NCBI RefSeq assembly: GCF_003991975.1
Contig: NZ_CP029822.1
Span: 3,063,648 to 3,127,647, forward strand
Length of the DNA: 64,000 nucleotides
Direction of reading: 5' to 3'
From: Entomomonas moraniae
Lineage (GTDB): Bacteria; Pseudomonadota; Gammaproteobacteria; Pseudomonadales; Pseudomonadaceae
Below the pieces are notes generated by a model. That model saw only the letters and a program-made list of their open reading frames with translations. It searched no databases and was not told the origin of the DNA. The translations under genes and the position numbers were made by a program. Within the stretch, counting starts at the first letter, position 1; each line of letters starts with the position of its first letter. Positions 1-9,923 of the stretch are shown piece after piece.

Positions 1-1
1 T

Positions 2-3000
2 TATCTCAATAATACAGCGTTAACAGAACAACGTTTTATTAATAATCCATTCCAAACGGCTGAGCAGAAACAGCAACATTATAATGACAGGCTCTATAAA
101 ACAGGTGACTTAGCAAGGTTAATGGCTGATGGAACGCTTGAATATATTGGTCGTGCTGATTTCCAAGTAAAAATTCGTGGGTTTAGAATTGAGCTAGGTG
201 AAATCGAAGCGAAACTGTCTTCTTTTGATGGTATCAAAAAATCTGCGGTGTTAGTGCTTGATCAAGGAGCTAATAAGCTGCTTGTGGCTTATTATGTGGC
301 AGATAAGGTTATTAGCGAAGAAGCCATTGTTGCTTATTTAAAACAGTATTTACCTGATTACATGATCCCCATGGCATTTATTGCCATGGATTCATTCCCA
401 TTAACGGTGAATGGAAAGTTAGATCGTCATAAAATGCCGAACCCTGTTATGACACAGTCAACACAGTATGTGGCAGCAACCAATGAGCTTGAGCTCAAGC
501 TGTGTCAGTTATTTGCAGATGTTCTAGGTATTGATTCTGATAGCGTTGGTATTGAAGATGATTTCTTTAGATTAGGTGGCGATAGTATTAGTTGTATCCA
601 GTTGATTAGTCGTATTCGCCAACAGCTTAATGCTAAAGTCTCTGTGAAAGAAGTTTTCGCGAGTCGCACCGTTAAAGCATTAGCACAAAAAGTCTCCTCG
701 CAAGGGCACGTCAATATTATTACTGAGCAAGGGGCTTTATCAGGTAATATTACATTACTACCTATTCAAGAATGGTTCTTTGATCAAACCAAAAAGGGAC
801 TTTATAACGCCCCTAATCATTGGAACCAATCGGTAGTTGTGAATGTTCCAACCTTAAATAGTGAGTTGCTTAAGCTTACCGTAGCGAAGCTTGTGAGCTA
901 TCACGATGCTTTGCGGATGGTGTTTACAGCAAATCAACGGGCTGAGTTTGGTTATGAGCAAAGCTATCAAGAAAACATAGCCGCTATTGGCTTTACTGCG
1001 GTATCGGTTAAAGACTATGCATCGTCTGAACAGCAAGCTAAGCTTTTCACGCAGTGGCAAGCACATTTTAATATTGAAAAAGGTCAGCTTTACCATATAG
1101 GTTATTTAGCCGATTACGAGGATGGCCGTGCACGCTTACATATTACATTGCACCACTTGATTGTTGATGCGGTGAGCTTGCGTATTATTAAAGACCATCT
1201 GCAGCTGATTTATCAATACCTTGTAGAGCATCCAGAAGAGGCTGAAACAGTCACTGCTGAACATATTCTAGGGGCAAAGGGAACAAGTTATCGCCAATGG
1301 AGTGATGCATTAGCACGTTATGCACAAGCTCAACAATCACAAGTGGACTATTGGCAAAATATTATGGCTGAGGGCGAAGCAGTTAATCGCTATTTAATAG
1401 AGAAAGCCACCGCCTCAACTTCATTGGTTCAGCTACGTTTAACAGAACAGCAAACACGTCATATCATGCGAGATGTGCACGATGTGTATCAAACACAAAT
1501 TAATGATTTGCTATTAACTGCGTTAACTTTATCATTAGAGTCATGCTTCCACTTAGGTAAATATGCTGTACTTCTAGAGGGGCATGGGCGTGAGGAAATT
1601 GACGAGCAAGTTGATATTAATCGTACCGTTGGCTGGTTTACGTCGTTCTATCCCGTGTTATTGTCAGCAGATATAACAGATGTAAAACAGTTACTAGTAT
1701 CTGTAAAAGACCAATTAAGAACGATTCCTGATCACGGTGTTGGTTATGGTGCAATAGAGGGTTATTGTCATCGAACACTGCCTAAAATAGCGTTTAACTA
1801 TTTAGGTAATTTTACTACAGAAGCACAAGAGCAAAGCTGGTATTTTACCCGTGAAGATGCCGGTGTTAGCGTTTCTACCCAAAATACGGATGATTTAGTA
1901 TTAAATATCAATGGTCTTGTGATTGATAATACGTTGTCATTTTCGATTGCCGGTAAGTTATCAGTTGATCAGTTAGACTTGCTAGCAGAATCTTATAAAG
2001 AACACCTGCAACAGTTAATTAATGCGTTATTAGCCGAAAAACATCATTATTTAACGCTGTCTGATATCGACTCGATTATTTCTAAATCCTTATTAGATAA
2101 ATTGCAAGAAAACCAAGAGTTGGAAGCAGTTTATAAAGCCAATAGCTTGCAACAAGGTTTTGTATACCATGCATTAAGCCAAGGCGATAAAGATGAGGCG
2201 TATAGAACACAGATGGTATGGGAGTACCATCGTGAATTGAATACACCGTTATTGCAAAAGGCTTGGTTACTTGCGCAGCAACATTACCCCGTATTACGTT
2301 TAAGATTCTCTTGGGATGAAGAAATTGTACAAGTGATTGATAAGCAAAGCCAACTCTCATGGCGTTTTATTGACTTAACAGATCAAACCGTTGCAGCTCA
2401 GCAAAATGAAGTAAATGAGATTCTTTTGGCAGACAGAGCACAGGGCTATGATTTAGGTGTGAGTGGCTTGTTTAGAATTACGCTGATTAAGCAAAAAGCG
2501 AATCACTTTGTGTGTGTATTTAATAATCACCATGCCATTTTAGACGGATGGAGTAATCCACTTTTAATAACGTTTGTACATGATCTTTATTTACAGTTAT
2601 TAAATGGCCATACGCCTGAACTCAGTGTTGATAAGAGTTATTTAAAGGCACAAGCTTATTTACAGGAACACGATCAGCAAGATAAGCAGTTCTGGGATGA
2701 TTATTTAGGGCAACTAGAAGAAGCAGAGGACTTAAGCGCACTGTTAAAACCTGTCTTAAAATCAATTAAGTTATCTGATTATAAGCATATTAAAGAGCCT
2801 AAAGAACAAGAGTTAGCGATAAAAAATCTTGATTATCAAGCATTAAAACAGTTATGCCATAGTCATGGTATTACCCTTAATGCAGTGATGCAGTATTGTT
2901 GGCATAAGTTATTAAGTATTTACGGCAATACGCAAACCAGTGTTTTAGGTATGACCGTATCGGGGCGTAACATCCCTGTGGACGACATTGAACAGTCCGT

Positions 3001-6000
3001 TGGATTATTTATTAATACCTTGCCTGTTGTGTTAACGCACAGCGAAAAAATGGTCACAGATAAATTAGTTGAGCTACAAAACTCGATTAATGAAGTTAAT
3101 AATCGTAGCCATGTTGAGTTGGTGAAGTTACAAAAAAATGGACAACGGTTATTTAATTCGTTGTTTATTTTTGAAAACTACCCAGCGCCAGATGAAGGCC
3201 AAGATAATCCTCTTGGCTTGTACTTTAATGCCATTCAAGAAAAAATGGATTATCCGTTAGCGATTACAGCGTATGAAGCAGATGCAAGCCTTATTATGAA
3301 GTTAAGGTATGCGGGTGAGCTATTTAGCGAAAGTACCATTGCTAAGCTGTTGACGGGTATTAATGGCTTGCTTAAACAATTATTGGCTAATCCATTTATT
3401 ACTGAGAATAATTTCCAGTATTTAACCAATGCTGACTATAACAAGGTGATTGTTGATTGGAATAAGACCCAAAAGGATTATCCAAAAGATAAAACTATGA
3501 GTAGTTTGTTTGTCGATCAAGCGGCAATAACGCCTGATGCAATAGCAATAAAACATAAGGATACAACGCTTTCTTATCGTCAGTTAGATGAGCAAACAAA
3601 CTTATTAGCGAATCATTTAAAAACGAAATATCAGATCAAACCTGATGATATTGTGGCTATCTGTTTAGATCGTTCGCCCTTCATGCTCATTTCTATTCTG
3701 GCTATCTTAAAGGCGGGTGGTGCTTATGTGCCTATAGATGTGCATGCACCGGATGATCGTTTTGCTTATATTTTAGAGCAAACCAATGCTAAGGCGGTGA
3801 TTACGGATCATGCTAACCAACACCGATTTGATTCTCTCTTAAGTTCAGCACTTCAGCTTGAGTTGATTGATGATGAAAGCTATTGGCAGTGGTTGGCAAA
3901 AAACTATACCAATACGAAGCCTAGCACAGAGACAAAATCAAATAATCTTGCCTATGTATTATTTACCAGTGGTACAACGGGCAACCCTAAAGGGGTGATG
4001 ATTGAGCAACGTGCATATATTAATTTAGTTTATCATTACAAAAATACTTATTTTAATGAGTTGCCTAAGGTTGATACCTTCTCAATCACTAATTATGTTT
4101 TTGATATTTGGGGGCTTGAATATGGCTTGCCGTTGTTCTCAGGCGGTTTTATTGAGCTAGCCACCAGTGATTTTGAGAAGATCAATACGGCAGATTACAG
4201 CTTTATTCAAATGACACCGAGTGTATGGTCAGCCTGCCTTGATAAAATAACATTTAATAACCCTCAGTTGTATGTTTTAGCGGGGGGGGAGCCTGTTACT
4301 CATCAGCTACTTGATAAATTCTTTACAGGGCATGAGTTAGCTGGTGTACTCAATGTTTATGGGCCAACAGAAACCACGATTTGGTCAACTACTGAGCTCA
4401 ATACGGCAACGCATTACAGTAATAGTATTGGTCGACCCATTAGTAATACCAGTATTTATGTATTAAATACCTCGTTACAGCCTGTACCTGTCGGAGTATT
4501 AGGTGAGTTATATATTGGTGGCGACGGGGTGGCGCGCGGTTATTTAAATAATCCTGATTTGACGCATAAGAGCTTCATTAATAACCCCTATCAGACTCAG
4601 CAAGAAAAAGACAGTGGCTACAACGATCGGCTTTATAAAACGGGTGATTTAGTCCGCTATTTAGAAGATGGGTGTTTAGATTTTGTTGGGCGCAACGATT
4701 TCCAAGTAAAAATTCGTGGCTTTAGAATTGAGCTGGGTGAAATTGAATCAAGAATTAGTGCATACCCTACCATTAAGCAAGCTATTGTGGTGGCTAAAGA
4801 ACATAGCTCAGGTAATAAATACCTTGTAGCTTATTATTTAGCCAATGAACCTATTGTAGAAGAAGAGCTTAAAGCGCACCTTAGCCAGTATTTGACGGAT
4901 TACATGATTCCGTCAGTTTTTATTGGTTTAACCGAATTCCCATTAACACCAAGTGGCAAGGTTAATCGAAAAGCATTGCCTGATGCGGCATTTGGTGGCG
5001 ATGAAGCGCGTTATGTTGCACCAGAAACCTCTCTGGAAGTATCCCTCTGTGGTTTATTTGCTAAGGTATTGGCACAGCCAGTGTCTACAATAGGCATCGA
5101 GGATAACTTTTTTGAGTTAGGTGGTGACAGTATTTTGGTGATTAAGTTAGTGAACCTCATTAACAAATCAGCATTAGGTTCTCTACAGTTGGTTGATGTG
5201 TTTAATTGTCCAACAGTAAAAATGCTTGCACAAAAATTACAGAGTGATGAGAGCGTAGAGAAGGGGATTACCATTGATCAATCAATAAACGAGCAAGAGA
5301 AAATCTTATCTTTTGCACAAGAGCGATTATGGTTTATTGAAAAATATGAAAAAGGCAGCAACGCTTATAATATTCCGATGGTTTTTAAACTAAAAGATCA
5401 GGTAAATATTAGCCGCCTACAGTTAGCCTTGCAAACGGTGATGAATCGCCATGAGGTGCTCAGAAGTTTAATTAAAGAAAATGATTTAGGCGAGGGTTAT
5501 CAAGAGGTTTTAGACTATCCATTAGTTATTGATAGTGTCACTTTAGAGTCTCGTAAAGAGTTGGACAATGCTCTTGAAAGTGCTATTAATCATATCTTTA
5601 ATTTAGCGGTTGAATATCCGATTAAAGCAACTGTTTATCGCCTGCAAAATAGTCATTATATGACGGTGGTTGTTCATCACATCGCTTTTGATGGATGGTC
5701 GACAGATATTTTCATTAATGAAGTCATTAATCACTATTATTATTTTGAGTCAGCAGCGGTTGGTGCTTATGAAACAGCTCAAAAATACATCATGCCTGCG
5801 CTCAATTTGCAATACAAAGATTATGCGCGTTGGCAAAAGAATCATTTAAGTGGTGATTTTTTAAATCAACAAAAAGCCTATTGGGTTAATAAACTCACTG
5901 ACTTTGAAACACTTAACTTACCTACAGACAACGTAAGACCTCCTAAAGTCAATTATCAGGGCGAAGATTTTGTTTTTGAACTTGATGCTGAGTTAAGTGA

Positions 6001-9000
6001 AGCCCTGCATAAGATAGCCAAAAAACTGGGTGTGACTTTATACAGTGTATTACTCAGTGCTTATTACTTGATGTTAGGTGTCTTTAGTAATCAAAAAGAT
6101 ATTGTGGTGGGTGCGCCTATTGCAAACCGTAATTACAGTGATATTGCAAACTTGATCGGTTTCTTTGTCAATACGCTAGCATTACGTCAACAGATTGATA
6201 AAACGCAAACCCTGCAACAGTTTATTAAGCAAGTGGGTACGGCTATTGCCGAGGCCCAGGCTTATCAAGAGTTGCCTTTTGAGCGATTAGTAGAAGAGCT
6301 TAAGCTAGATAAAGATCCTTCTAGACATCCTATTTTCCAAGTGACTTTTGGGATGGAGTCTTTTGGTAAAGATCAAATGGAGGAAGTATCTCGGCTATTT
6401 GAACCTTACCATGAGATTATGCCTAAAGTAGCTAAGTTTGATTTAAGCTTGGTGTTGAAAGATATAGATGGTCAATTGTCGGGAACATTTAACTATGCCA
6501 CGGCGTTATTTAATAAGCCAACAATTGACTCGTTTGCACAGACTTATAAAGTGTTATTAAGTCAGTTTGCAGATAGCGTTTTCTTAGAGGCACCTATAAA
6601 AGAATTAAACTATGTAACTGAGGCGCAGTTTAATCAAATCATTCACCAGTGGAATAAAACGGACTATCCTTATCCTGCAAATCAAACACTTCATAGTCTC
6701 TTTGAAGAGCATGCTGCTGCAATACCAGAGTGCATAGCCTTGGTATGTAACGGACGGTCATTGAGCTATCATGAGCTCAATACCCGTGCTAACCAATTAG
6801 CGCATTATTTAAAAGAGCAGTGCCAATTAGACCCTGAAGCGATGATAGGCCTTTATTTAGATCGCTCTGAGCTAATGATTATTGCGATGTTGGCTGTCAT
6901 GAAAGCTGGTGCGGCGTATGTACCCATTGCCCCTGATGCGCCTACGGAAAGAGTATCGCACATTATTAATGATACTCAAATGACGGTTATTTTAACCAAT
7001 CAGGCCTATATCAATACATTAAGTCAGTTGGTTGATACCGATTCTGTCGTTTTATTAGGGATTGATTGTGAAGAGGTTATTAAAGCACTAGGATCCATGA
7101 CAGATAAAAACCTACCTGCTGTAGGTGTTCATCAGTTGGCGTATGTTATTTATACCAGTGGTACAACAGGTTTGCCTAAAGGGGTAATGATAGAGCATAC
7201 AACAGTGCTTAACTTCATTTGGTCCGTTTCTTGTCGAATGGGTCTATTATTTGATAAAGGGAATCAAAAAAATATTTTATGGATTTCTAATTATGTTTTC
7301 GATGCCCATGTTTTCGATATTTACTCAACTTTATTGCAAGGACACTGTTTATACATTTTAACTGGTGAGGAGCGGACTGATTTATTAAAAATAAAACAGG
7401 CGGTTAAAGATAACAACATCGATATGGGATATATTCCACCGGTATTACTCGATAAAGAAAATATTATTCCGCTTAAGACATTAATTGTTGCGGGTGAGGT
7501 AGCTAATGCCGAAGTAGTTGAAAGTTATCTGCAAAAAGGTATCACTGTCTTTAATATGTATGGTCCAACGGAAATCTCTGTGGGCTCTAATACTCATTGC
7601 TTTAAGCTAGGTGATAAGAATACTAATATTGGTAAGGCAGTGGCGAATGACCGCTTATACCTTGCTGATGAGTATATGAAACTCTTGCCGATAGGCGCAT
7701 TGGGTGAGTTATACATTGGTGGTGTTGGGGTCGGGCGTGGTTATTTAAATAATCCTGAACTGACAAAAGAGCGTTTTTTATCTAACCCATTTAGAACAGA
7801 GGAAGATAAGCAAAAAGACATTAATCACCGTGTGTATAAGAGTGGTGATGTTGTTAAGTATTTAGCCAATGGTGATATTGAGTACATAGGCCGCAACGAC
7901 TTTCAAGTGAAAATCAGAGGGCTACGTATTGAGTTGGCAGAGATAGAGAACAAGCTTTCTGGTTATGACATCATTCAAAAAGTAGCTGTATTAACGCGTA
8001 AATATCCCAGTGGTGAAGCCTACATTGCTGCTTATTATGTGGCTGATCATGAGATTGATAAGGATCATTTAAATGAATACCTTGCTCAATATCTACCAGA
8101 CTATATGTTACCAAGTAGCTATGTGTATATGGATGATTTCCCTTATACGTTAAATGGCAAGCTAGACCAAAGAAAACTACCAGACCCTATGCTTAACTAT
8201 CAGAAAAATTTAGTTGAACCCATTAATGATACAGAGGTTCAATTAAGAGGCTTGTTTGCTGAGGTCTTAAAACTAGAGGCTTACAATGTCAGCGTAGAGG
8301 ATAGCTTCTTTGAGTTGGGCGGTAACAGTATTTTAGTGATTAAACTGGCTAATTTAGTAAAAAAAACGTTTGGTAGTGAACTTCCGATTGCGGTTATTTT
8401 TACTCATAAAACGATTAGAAAATTAGCCCATTATCTTTTAACAACAGGTGTTTCTGAAAGCATTACTATTAACCCTGTAGTGGTTGAAAGGCCAGAGCAA
8501 GAACTGCTATCGTTTGCTCAGCAAAGACTTTGGTTTATTGAGTCATTCCAAGGGGGAAGTAGTGCTTATAATATCCCTATCTTGTTAGCATTAGAGCTTT
8601 CGACGGATAAAGCGATTTTTATTCAGGCCTTACGAGCAATTATTCATCGCCATCAAGTGCTTCGCACGGTGATTAAAAAGAACGATGAAGCCAATGCTTA
8701 TCAGCAAATTATTGATGATGAAGTCTCACCTTTAGAAATAAATAGTGTGAATGTTGCAAGCGAAGATGAGTTAAAGCAACGCTTATTGGCCGATATTAAT
8801 TACCTGTTTAAGCTAGACCGTGAATACCCGATTAAGGTAACGCTGTATCAAGTAGCAGATAAGTATTATATGAGCATTGTAGTGCATCATATCGCGTTTG
8901 ATGGTTGGTCAGCTGATATTTTAATCAGGGAAATGGATCAGTTTTACCATTATTACTTGTTGTTGCAACAGGGTAAAACAGAAGAGGCATTAAGCTATTT

Positions 9001-9910
9001 ACCTCAAGAATTACCTATTCAATACAAAGACTACGCGTTATGGCAAAGGGCTTATTTAGCCAGCGAAAAGGCACGTGATCAGCTTGATTTTTGGAAAAAT
9101 AAATTAGTTGATTATCGAATGTTAGCACTGCCTTTAGATAAGCCTAGACCTGCACGGGCCGATTTTAGTGGTGATAATGTTAGCTTCAGTTTAAGTATTG
9201 ACGTGAGTAGAGATTTGCGAACAGTAGCAAAAAACCTAGATATTAGTCTCAATAGCTTATTGCTCAGTGGTTATTATCTTTTATTGATGGCCTATTCAAA
9301 CCAAGATGACATCGTGTTGGGTATTCCTGTGGCGAATAGGAACATCCATGAAGTGGAGTCATTAATTGGATTTTTTGTGAACTCATTAGCGTTAAGGCAA
9401 CAAGTTGATCGCGAAGTATCACTCGTTGACTTTATCCATAACGTGGCAGAGTCGATTACTCAAGCACAGCTGAATCAAGATTTACCTTTTGATTTATTGG
9501 TGAGTGAGTTAAAAATTGAACAAGACTTGTCGAGAAATCCTATTTTCCAAGTAATGTTTAGTTTGCAATCTTTTGGTGAAATGAAAGAAAGTGGTGTGAA
9601 TGATCTGGTAACACTGTATAACATTGAGGATTATCTAAAGCAAACCGTGGCTAAATTTGATTTAACTACCATGATTGACGACTCAGCAGAATCCATTACA
9701 GGCATATTTAATTTTGCAACCAGCTTATTTGAACGCCAAACCATTGTTTCTTATGTTGATACCTATGTATTGATATTAGAGCAACTAACGTGCCTATGTC
9801 ATAAAGATTCGCATGATTTAACGATAGGTGATTTGACTTATGTTAGTAATCACAGCGTTTCTGATGATGTTGAAGCAATAGATGACGATTGGTCTCAATA
9901 CGAAGTATAA
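2..9910 (+). CDS. Non-ribosomal peptide synthetase, 5' end outside window (A-PCP-E-C-A-PCP-C-A-PCP-C)
   Basis: Frame 2 is open from the first bases, so the gene starts upstream of the window. Visible domains by nucleotide position: end of an adenylation (A) domain to about 480; carrier protein with LGGDSI near 580; epimerisation (E) domain about 740-2030 with HHLIVDA near 1150; condensation (C) domain about 2120-3440 with HHAILDG; complete A domain 3490-5000; carrier near 5118; C domain 5290-6620 (HHIAFDG); A domain 6670-8190; carrier near 8316 (LGGNSI); and a last C domain 8490-9830. The E domain implies a D residue, and the C domain after it should be of the D-donor type. Pocket residues read by alignment to GrsA: second A domain D-I-L-Q-V-A-V-I-W, resembling published glycine codes; third D-A-F-Y-I-A-M-V-G, hydrophobic but unclear. 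The protein ends on a C domain with an acidic tail, so its last module is completed by the next gene. Confidence 0.93.
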   Translation, partial: YLNNTALTEQRFINNPFQTAEQKQQHYNDRLYKTGDLARLMADGTLEYIGRADFQVKIRGFRIELGEIEAKLSSFDGIKKSAVLVLDQGANKLLVAYYVADKVISEEAIVAYLKQYLPDYMIPMAFIAMDSFPLTVNGKLDRHKMPNPVMTQSTQYVAATNELELKLCQLFADVLGIDSDSVGIEDDFFRLGGDSISCIQLISRIRQQLNAKVSVKEVFASRTVKALAQKVSSQGHVNIITEQGALSGNITLLPIQEWFFDQTKKGLYNAPNHWNQSVVVNVPTLNSELLKLTVAKLVSYHDALRMVFTANQRAEFGYEQSYQENIAAIGFTAVSVKDYASSEQQAKLFTQWQAHFNIEKGQLYHIGYLADYEDGRARLHITLHHLIVDAVSLRIIKDHLQLIYQYLVEHPEEAETVTAEHILGAKGTSYRQWSDALARYAQAQQSQVDYWQNIMAEGEAVNRYLIEKATASTSLVQLRLTEQQTRHIMRDVHDVYQTQINDLLLTALTLSLESCFHLGKYAVLLEGHGREEIDEQVDINRTVGWFTSFYPVLLSADITDVKQLLVSVKDQLRTIPDHGVGYGAIEGYCHRTLPKIAFNYLGNFTTEAQEQSWYFTREDAGVSVSTQNTDDLVLNINGLVIDNTLSFSIAGKLSVDQLDLLAESYKEHLQQLINALLAEKHHYLTLSDIDSIISKSLLDKLQENQELEAVYKANSLQQGFVYHALSQGDKDEAYRTQMVWEYHRELNTPLLQKAWLLAQQHYPVLRLRFSWDEEIVQVIDKQSQLSWRFIDLTDQTVAAQQNEVNEILLADRAQGYDLGVSGLFRITLIKQKANHFVCVFNNHHAILDGWSNPLLITFVHDLYLQLLNGHTPELSVDKSYLKAQAYLQEHDQQDKQFWDDYLGQLEEAEDLSALLKPVLKSIKLSDYKHIKEPKEQELAIKNLDYQALKQLCHSHGITLNAVMQYCWHKLLSIYGNTQTSVLGMTVSGRNIPVDDIEQSVGLFINTLPVVLTHSEKMVTDKLVELQNSINEVNNRSHVELVKLQKNGQRLFNSLFIFENYPAPDEGQDNPLGLYFNAIQEKMDYPLAITAYEADASLIMKLRYAGELFSESTIAKLLTGINGLLKQLLANPFITENNFQYLTNADYNKVIVDWNKTQKDYPKDKTMSSLFVDQAAITPDAIAIKHKDTTLSYRQLDEQTNLLANHLKTKYQIKPDDIVAICLDRSPFMLISILAILKAGGAYVPIDVHAPDDRFAYILEQTNAKAVITDHANQHRFDSLLSSALQLELIDDESYWQWLAKNYTNTKPSTETKSNNLAYVLFTSGTTGNPKGVMIEQRAYINLVYHYKNTYFNELPKVDTFSITNYVFDIWGLEYGLPLFSGGFIELATSDFEKINTADYSFIQMTPSVWSACLDKITFNNPQLYVLAGGEPVTHQLLDKFFTGHELAGVLNVYGPTETTIWSTTELNTATHYSNSIGRPISNTSIYVLNTSLQPVPVGVLGELYIGGDGVARGYLNNPDLTHKSFINNPYQTQQEKDSGYNDRLYKTGDLVRYLEDGCLDFVGRNDFQVKIRGFRIELGEIESRISAYPTIKQAIVVAKEHSSGNKYLVAYYLANEPIVEEELKAHLSQYLTDYMIPSVFIGLTEFPLTPSGKVNRKALPDAAFGGDEARYVAPETSLEVSLCGLFAKVLAQPVSTIGIEDNFFELGGDSILVIKLVNLINKSALGSLQLVDVFNCPTVKMLAQKLQSDESVEKGITIDQSINEQEKILSFAQERLWFIEKYEKGSNAYNIPMVFKLKDQVNISRLQLALQTVMNRHEVLRSLIKENDLGEGYQEVLDYPLVIDSVTLESRKELDNALESAINHIFNLAVEYPIKATVYRLQNSHYMTVVVHHIAFDGWSTDIFINEVINHYYYFESAAVGAYETAQKYIMPALNLQYKDYARWQKNHLSGDFLNQQKAYWVNKLTDFETLNLPTDNVRPPKVNYQGEDFVFELDAELSEALHKIAKKLGVTLYSVLLSAYYLMLGVFSNQKDIVVGAPIANRNYSDIANLIGFFVNTLALRQQIDKTQTLQQFIKQVGTAIAEAQAYQELPFERLVEELKLDKDPSRHPIFQVTFGMESFGKDQMEEVSRLFEPYHEIMPKVAKFDLSLVLKDIDGQLSGTFNYATALFNKPTIDSFAQTYKVLLSQFADSVFLEAPIKELNYVTEAQFNQIIHQWNKTDYPYPANQTLHSLFEEHAAAIPECIALVCNGRSLSYHELNTRANQLAHYLKEQCQLDPEAMIGLYLDRSELMIIAMLAVMKAGAAYVPIAPDAPTERVSHIINDTQMTVILTNQAYINTLSQLVDTDSVVLLGIDCEEVIKALGSMTDKNLPAVGVHQLAYVIYTSGTTGLPKGVMIEHTTVLNFIWSVSCRMGLLFDKGNQKNILWISNYVFDAHVFDIYSTLLQGHCLYILTGEERTDLLKIKQAVKDNNIDMGYIPPVLLDKENIIPLKTLIVAGEVANAEVVESYLQKGITVFNMYGPTEISVGSNTHCFKLGDKNTNIGKAVANDRLYLADEYMKLLPIGALGELYIGGVGVGRGYLNNPELTKERFLSNPFRTEEDKQKDINHRVYKSGDVVKYLANGDIEYIGRNDFQVKIRGLRIELAEIENKLSGYDIIQKVAVLTRKYPSGEAYIAAYYVADHEIDKDHLNEYLAQYLPDYMLPSSYVYMDDFPYTLNGKLDQRKLPDPMLNYQKNLVEPINDTEVQLRGLFAEVLKLEAYNVSVEDSFFELGGNSILVIKLANLVKKTFGSELPIAVIFTHKTIRKLAHYLLTTGVSESITINPVVVERPEQELLSFAQQRLWFIESFQGGSSAYNIPILLALELSTDKAIFIQALRAIIHRHQVLRTVIKKNDEANAYQQIIDDEVSPLEINSVNVASEDELKQRLLADINYLFKLDREYPIKVTLYQVADKYYMSIVVHHIAFDGWSADILIREMDQFYHYYLLLQQGKTEEALSYLPQELPIQYKDYALWQRAYLASEKARDQLDFWKNKLVDYRMLALPLDKPRPARADFSGDNVSFSLSIDVSRDLRTVAKNLDISLNSLLLSGYYLLLMAYSNQDDIVLGIPVANRNIHEVESLIGFFVNSLALRQQVDREVSLVDFIHNVAESITQAQLNQDLPFDLLVSELKIEQDLSRNPIFQVMFSLQSFGEMKESGVNDLVTLYNIEDYLKQTVAKFDLTTMIDDSAESITGIFNFATSLFERQTIVSYVDTYVLILEQLTCLCHKDSHDLTIGDLTYVSNHSVSDDVEAIDDDWSQYEV

Positions 9911-9923
9911 ATTAGGGATAAAC

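Noticed and set aside
9882-9923. Earlier start for the second NRPS gene
   Set aside because: It would overlap the end of the first synthetase; ATG 9924 has its own ribosome site.
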